Positions 61,184-64,000 of a stretch of 64,000 bases of DNA are shown here, one piece after another. The number at the start of each line of letters is the position of its first letter. Within the stretch, counting starts at the first letter, position 1. Location: positions 1 through 64,000 of the forward strand of contig NZ_LMNU01000049.1 in the NCBI RefSeq assembly GCF_001423085.1. Direction: 5' to 3'. The notes beneath the pieces were generated by a model. It was not told the DNA's origin, ran no database searches, and was given only the letters and a program-made list of their open reading frames with translations. A program made the position numbers and the translations under genes. This stretch comes from Methylobacterium sp. Leaf125. GTDB lineage: Bacteria > Pseudomonadota > Alphaproteobacteria > Rhizobiales > Beijerinckiaceae.

Positions 61184-61211
61184 GTACCAAGCGTCAGGTT
61201 CCGACCACTAG
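61184..61211 (-). repeat. Right copy of the 28-bp inverted repeat
   Basis: Inverted match of 49690-49717 at 27 of 28 positions. Its CTAG end is shared with the target duplication of the adjacent MITE-like element. Confidence 0.75.
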
Positions 61212-61327
61212 TACGACTGTGTCACGAAGCCCATAACAGACTGCAGAACCTGCGTTTTTCTCTCGCTGCCGCGCCGAGAAAGAGTGAGCAATATCAGGAA
61301 CATAGAAAATTTTGTGACACAGCAGTA
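61212..61327. mobile_element. MITE-like element, 116 bp
   Basis: Terminal inverted repeats near 16 bp (TACGACTGTGTCACGAA against the complement of TTTTGTGACACAGCAGTA) are flanked by CTAG on both sides (61208-61211, 61328-61331). The interior is non-coding. CTAG duplications are typical of some IS5-type elements, which could mobilise it. Confidence 0.7.
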
Positions 61328-61352
61328 CTAGGTGCCCGGCCCTCAACTCGGT

Positions 61353-61628
61353 CTAGCCGTGGGAATCCTTTATCCCCTCGCGGTAGCTGAGGCGGCACGG
61401 CTTGGCCGAGGGAACGACCTTCTTCACCCGCTCGCAGAAGGCGTCCATCGTGCCGGCATGAGCGACGGCGAGTTGCTGGGCCGCGTCGTCGCGGGTCCGG
61501 TCGGCCATCGCCGCGCCCCGGGACGCGTCGTAGCTCTTGATGATGCGGTCGTTGCGGATGCCGAGGAGGCGGCGGGTGGCTGAGATGACCTGGGCGGCTT
61601 GGGCGCGGGCGACCTGATCGACGAAGTG
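61353..61628 (-). pseudogene. Truncated gene, C-terminal part of an unknown protein
   Basis: The leftward frame from about 61628 to a TAG at 61353 gives YPHFVDQVARAQAAQVISAT through KKVVPSAKPCRLSYREG. This looks like real coding sequence but has no start. The 5' part seems to have been lost near 61630, where a short TTAGAGCGTCA repeat flanks the break. Confidence 0.45.
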
Positions 61629-61846
61629 TGGGTAGCGTGACGCTCTAAAAGAAGCCCTTTGACGCTCTAACGCCGCGCAGGAAGATGGACATGCGCTTGA
61701 GCCACGTGAACTTCTTCAACAAAGTGGACAAGGCCTATAGGCGGCGACCCGAGGACTAACGGGGCGGAGCCCGCGACGACGTCGGCGCCCCTTACAGATC
61801 CGTGGCCTGCTGCTAAGCTCGAACCCATGCGGGGGAATGGGTCTCG

Positions 61847-64000
61847 ATGGCGGCGACGGGTTCGGTCTTCGAGATCATCCTACAATGGTCGAGGAATAAG
61901 CCTGACTGGCAGCGGGACGCTCTGCGTCGCATCGTGGCAAAGCGCACCCTCGACGCCGACGATCACCGCGAGCTTGCGCTACTCTGTAAGAGGGGATGCG
62001 GCTTCCCAGGGATCGAGGTGACCCCGTCGCCCTTTGGCGTCGAGCATGTTCCGTCCATGGCCACCACTAGCGAGAAGGTGGCGCTAACCTCGATCAGGGA
62101 CGTCATGGGTGTCAATCGGCTGGCTCCCGGCCAGGAACTCCAGTTTCAACCCGATGGGATCACGATCGTCTACGGCGACAACGGGGTGGGGAAATCCGGG
62201 TACGCCCGCATCCTGAAGCGGGCGTGCCGCGCGCGTTCCCCCGGCGAGATCCTGCCGAACGCCTTCGGCGGCGGTGCCGATGCGGGATCCGCCACGATCG
62301 GATGCGTCGTATCGGGCGATCCGATCGCGCCGCTGGCCTGGACCGACGCGGGCTCTCCCCACGCCCTCCTTTCCAGCGTCAGCGTCTTCGACCGCGAATG
62401 CGGAATGGTCCATGTGCGCGAGAGGAACGAGGTCGCGTTCCGTCCGTTCGGGCTCGACATCCCCGATGAGCTCGCCGGCGTCTGCCAAGCGATCCGCACG
62501 GCGCTGACGGCGGAACAGGGGGCGCTTGAGCAGGCGCGGGATTCGGCGTTCACGGAACCCGCGTTCGGGTCTGGGACCCGGGTCGGGCGGCTTCTCGGCG
62601 CGCTCGCTCCGGGTACCGACCTCGGACCCCTGGAGAAGCTGTCGAACCTGTCAGCGGAGGAGCGCGCAAGGCTTCGCCGGCTTGAGGAGGACCTGGCCCG
62701 CGACCCGGTCCGGGCCTCGGGGGAGCAGCGCGAGCTGGCCCGGGCCGTACGCCGCCTCTCCGAGGAGCTTGATAGGGTCTTCGGGGCGGTGTCGGATGCG
62801 GAGCTCACGCAGCTTGCGGCGCTCGCCGGGACCGCCCGCTCCAAACGCTCCGCCGCCTCGCTCGCGGCCGAACGCGCCTTCGGCGGAAGCGCCCTGAAGG
62901 GGGTCGGGGAGGCGACCTGGCGAGCCCTATGGGACGCGGCGCGGCATTACTCGGAGCATGTCGCCTACGAGGGGCACGACTTCCCGCGGACGGACGCGGA
63001 AGCGGTCTGCGTGCTCTGCCACCAGCCGATCTCCGAAGGGACCGGGGATCTGAAGCTGACCTTTGAGGAGTTCGTGAAGGCCGACAGCGAGCGCGAGGCG
63101 CGGAAGGCCGAGGTGGCCTACGAGGAGGCCCTGGGGAAGCTGTCGGGTCTGTCGCTGCGGATGTCCGGGTTTCCGCTGCGCCGCCAGCTGTCGGTGACCC
63201 ATCCGGATGTCGCCGCCGCGATCCTGCGCGGGCTGGCGACCGTCCGGCTTCGGCGATGGATCTGCACGCGGGCACTCGCCGACCGCGGCGCGGGTCCAAT
63301 GCCCGTGGTTGCGGCCGGCATCATCGGCACGCTAACGACTCTTGCGGATGATACGCAGGCCTATGCCAAGGAGCTTCTGACGGCGGTCGATCCCGCCGGT
63401 CGGGTACGGCTGGTTGCGGAACGGGACGAGTTGCGTGACCGCGCACTCTTGGAGGCACTGCTGCCGAAGGCGAGGATCGAGGTGGCACGGCTGAGCGAGC
63501 TGGCGGGTTTGAAGGACTGCCTGTCCGAGATGGCGACGAATGCCATCACGACGCTCGGCAACACGATCGCCGACAAGGTCATCACGCCGAAGGTCCGCGA
63601 TCGCTTTCAGGAAGAGATCCAGAAGCTGGCCGCCCACAGGGTGAGGGTCGACATCGTCCGTTCGGGCGGCAGGTACGGCTCCCCGCAGTACCAGGTCCGG
63701 CTGTTCGCCAACGAGAGGGCGAAGGTCGGCGAGATCCTGAGCGAGGGCGAGCAGACCTGCGTGGCCCTGGCCGCCTTCCTGACCGAGCTCGCTACCGCGG
63801 CTCATGGATCGACGCTGGTCTTCGACGATCCGGTCTCCTCGCTGGACCATCGGTGGCGGCGCAAGGTCGCCGAGCGGCTGGTCGAGGAAGGGGGCGTCCG
63901 GCAGATTATCGTCTTCACGCATGACCTCGTCTTCCTGAACGACCTGCATGCGCTGTCAATCGACGGCAGGATCCCGGTCTCCCTGATCTCGCTCACCCAC
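61847..64000 (+). CDS. SMC-like ATPase with zinc-hook CxxC (incomplete at window end)
   Basis: 718 codons are visible and the frame is still open at the window end. Walker A is GDNGVGKS near residue 110. A central helical region holds AVCVLCHQPIS (CxxC) near residue 388, as in the zinc hooks of Rad50 and RloC. The signature LSEGEQTCVALAAFL is near 630, Walker B TLVFDDPVSSLDH near 656 and the H-loop FTHD near 690. An N-terminal domain of about 100 residues precedes Walker A. A RloC-type anticodon nuclease or another ATPase-driven defence protein would carry its effector domain after this point, outside the window. Confidence 0.85.
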   Translation, partial: MAATGSVFEIILQWSRNKPDWQRDALRRIVAKRTLDADDHRELALLCKRGCGFPGIEVTPSPFGVEHVPSMATTSEKVALTSIRDVMGVNRLAPGQELQFQPDGITIVYGDNGVGKSGYARILKRACRARSPGEILPNAFGGGADAGSATIGCVVSGDPIAPLAWTDAGSPHALLSSVSVFDRECGMVHVRERNEVAFRPFGLDIPDELAGVCQAIRTALTAEQGALEQARDSAFTEPAFGSGTRVGRLLGALAPGTDLGPLEKLSNLSAEERARLRRLEEDLARDPVRASGEQRELARAVRRLSEELDRVFGAVSDAELTQLAALAGTARSKRSAASLAAERAFGGSALKGVGEATWRALWDAARHYSEHVAYEGHDFPRTDAEAVCVLCHQPISEGTGDLKLTFEEFVKADSEREARKAEVAYEEALGKLSGLSLRMSGFPLRRQLSVTHPDVAAAILRGLATVRLRRWICTRALADRGAGPMPVVAAGIIGTLTTLADDTQAYAKELLTAVDPAGRVRLVAERDELRDRALLEALLPKARIEVARLSELAGLKDCLSEMATNAITTLGNTIADKVITPKVRDRFQEEIQKLAAHRVRVDIVRSGGRYGSPQYQVRLFANERAKVGEILSEGEQTCVALAAFLTELATAAHGSTLVFDDPVSSLDHRWRRKVAERLVEEGGVRQIIVFTHDLVFLNDLHALSIDGRIPVSLISLTH

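Larger units (their letters stand above)
61044..61352. other. Junction region with inverted repeat and MITE-like element
   Basis: No gene. It holds the right copy of the 28-bp repeat and the 116-bp element listed separately. Confidence 0.5.

Noticed and set aside
1..64000. CRISPR array
   Set aside because: No regularly spaced direct repeats with unique spacers. The TGCGCTAG pairs are att arms.

Overview
The window joins two kinds of DNA. Positions 1 to about 40,200 are moderate-GC accessory DNA with AT-rich patches. Positions 40,200 to 64,000 are very GC-rich DNA with alphaproteobacterial signatures: a GcrA-type regulator, an alphaproteobacterial elongator tRNA-Met 3' end, and a sulfite-oxidation locus. 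The host looks like a Methylobacterium-type alphaproteobacterium. This comes from gene content and composition, not from a database search.

Left half: two related integrative elements lie in tandem at the 3' end of a tRNA-Met(CAU) gene. Element A (about 16,828-40,202, 23.4 kb) is bounded by 45-bp direct repeats of the tRNA 3' end. From left to right it carries a small protein and a terminator, a family B DNA polymerase (17,787-20,447) resembling the primer-independent polymerases of pipolins, a DUF3883-type nuclease, a HUH rolling-circle Rep behind three perfect hairpins, a serine protease, a dGTPase, a single-domain tyrosine recombinase, an EVE protein, a restriction-modification locus with two methyltransferases (cut by an IS701 element and older IS debris), and a 440-aa integrase at the right end. 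Element B (before 1 to about 16,872) is cut by the window's left edge. It has a matching integrase, a matching HUH Rep, the same SVLK-type small protein and the same single-domain recombinase. Its cargo is different and defence-like: an EVE-HNH nuclease, a TIR protein, a 972-aa protein with a restriction-like N terminus, a Toprim protein and an HEPN-like protein. The shared backbone with unrelated cargo suggests a modular mobile platform that pairs an integrase with HUH replication and, in A, with a PolB.

Right half: element C starts at 40,200 with a third tyrosine integrase facing away from the same tRNA fragment. It carries a leftward operon of small, tightly overlapping genes headed by a GcrA-like regulator, and has no recognisable phage structural genes. 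From 49,690 to 61,211 a metabolic block is flanked by 28-bp inverted repeats. It holds an ECF sigma/anti-sigma operon with a LysR regulator, SorAB-like sulfite dehydrogenase, a second sulfite-oxidase-like enzyme, two beta-propeller proteins, a DUF305 protein, and a YeiH-type membrane protein. Four operons there share the same bipartite promoter, GGAATA-N14-GCATCTC, including the one ahead of the sigma factor, so the locus looks like one self-controlled ECF regulon. The window ends inside a large SMC-like ATPase with a zinc-hook CxxC.
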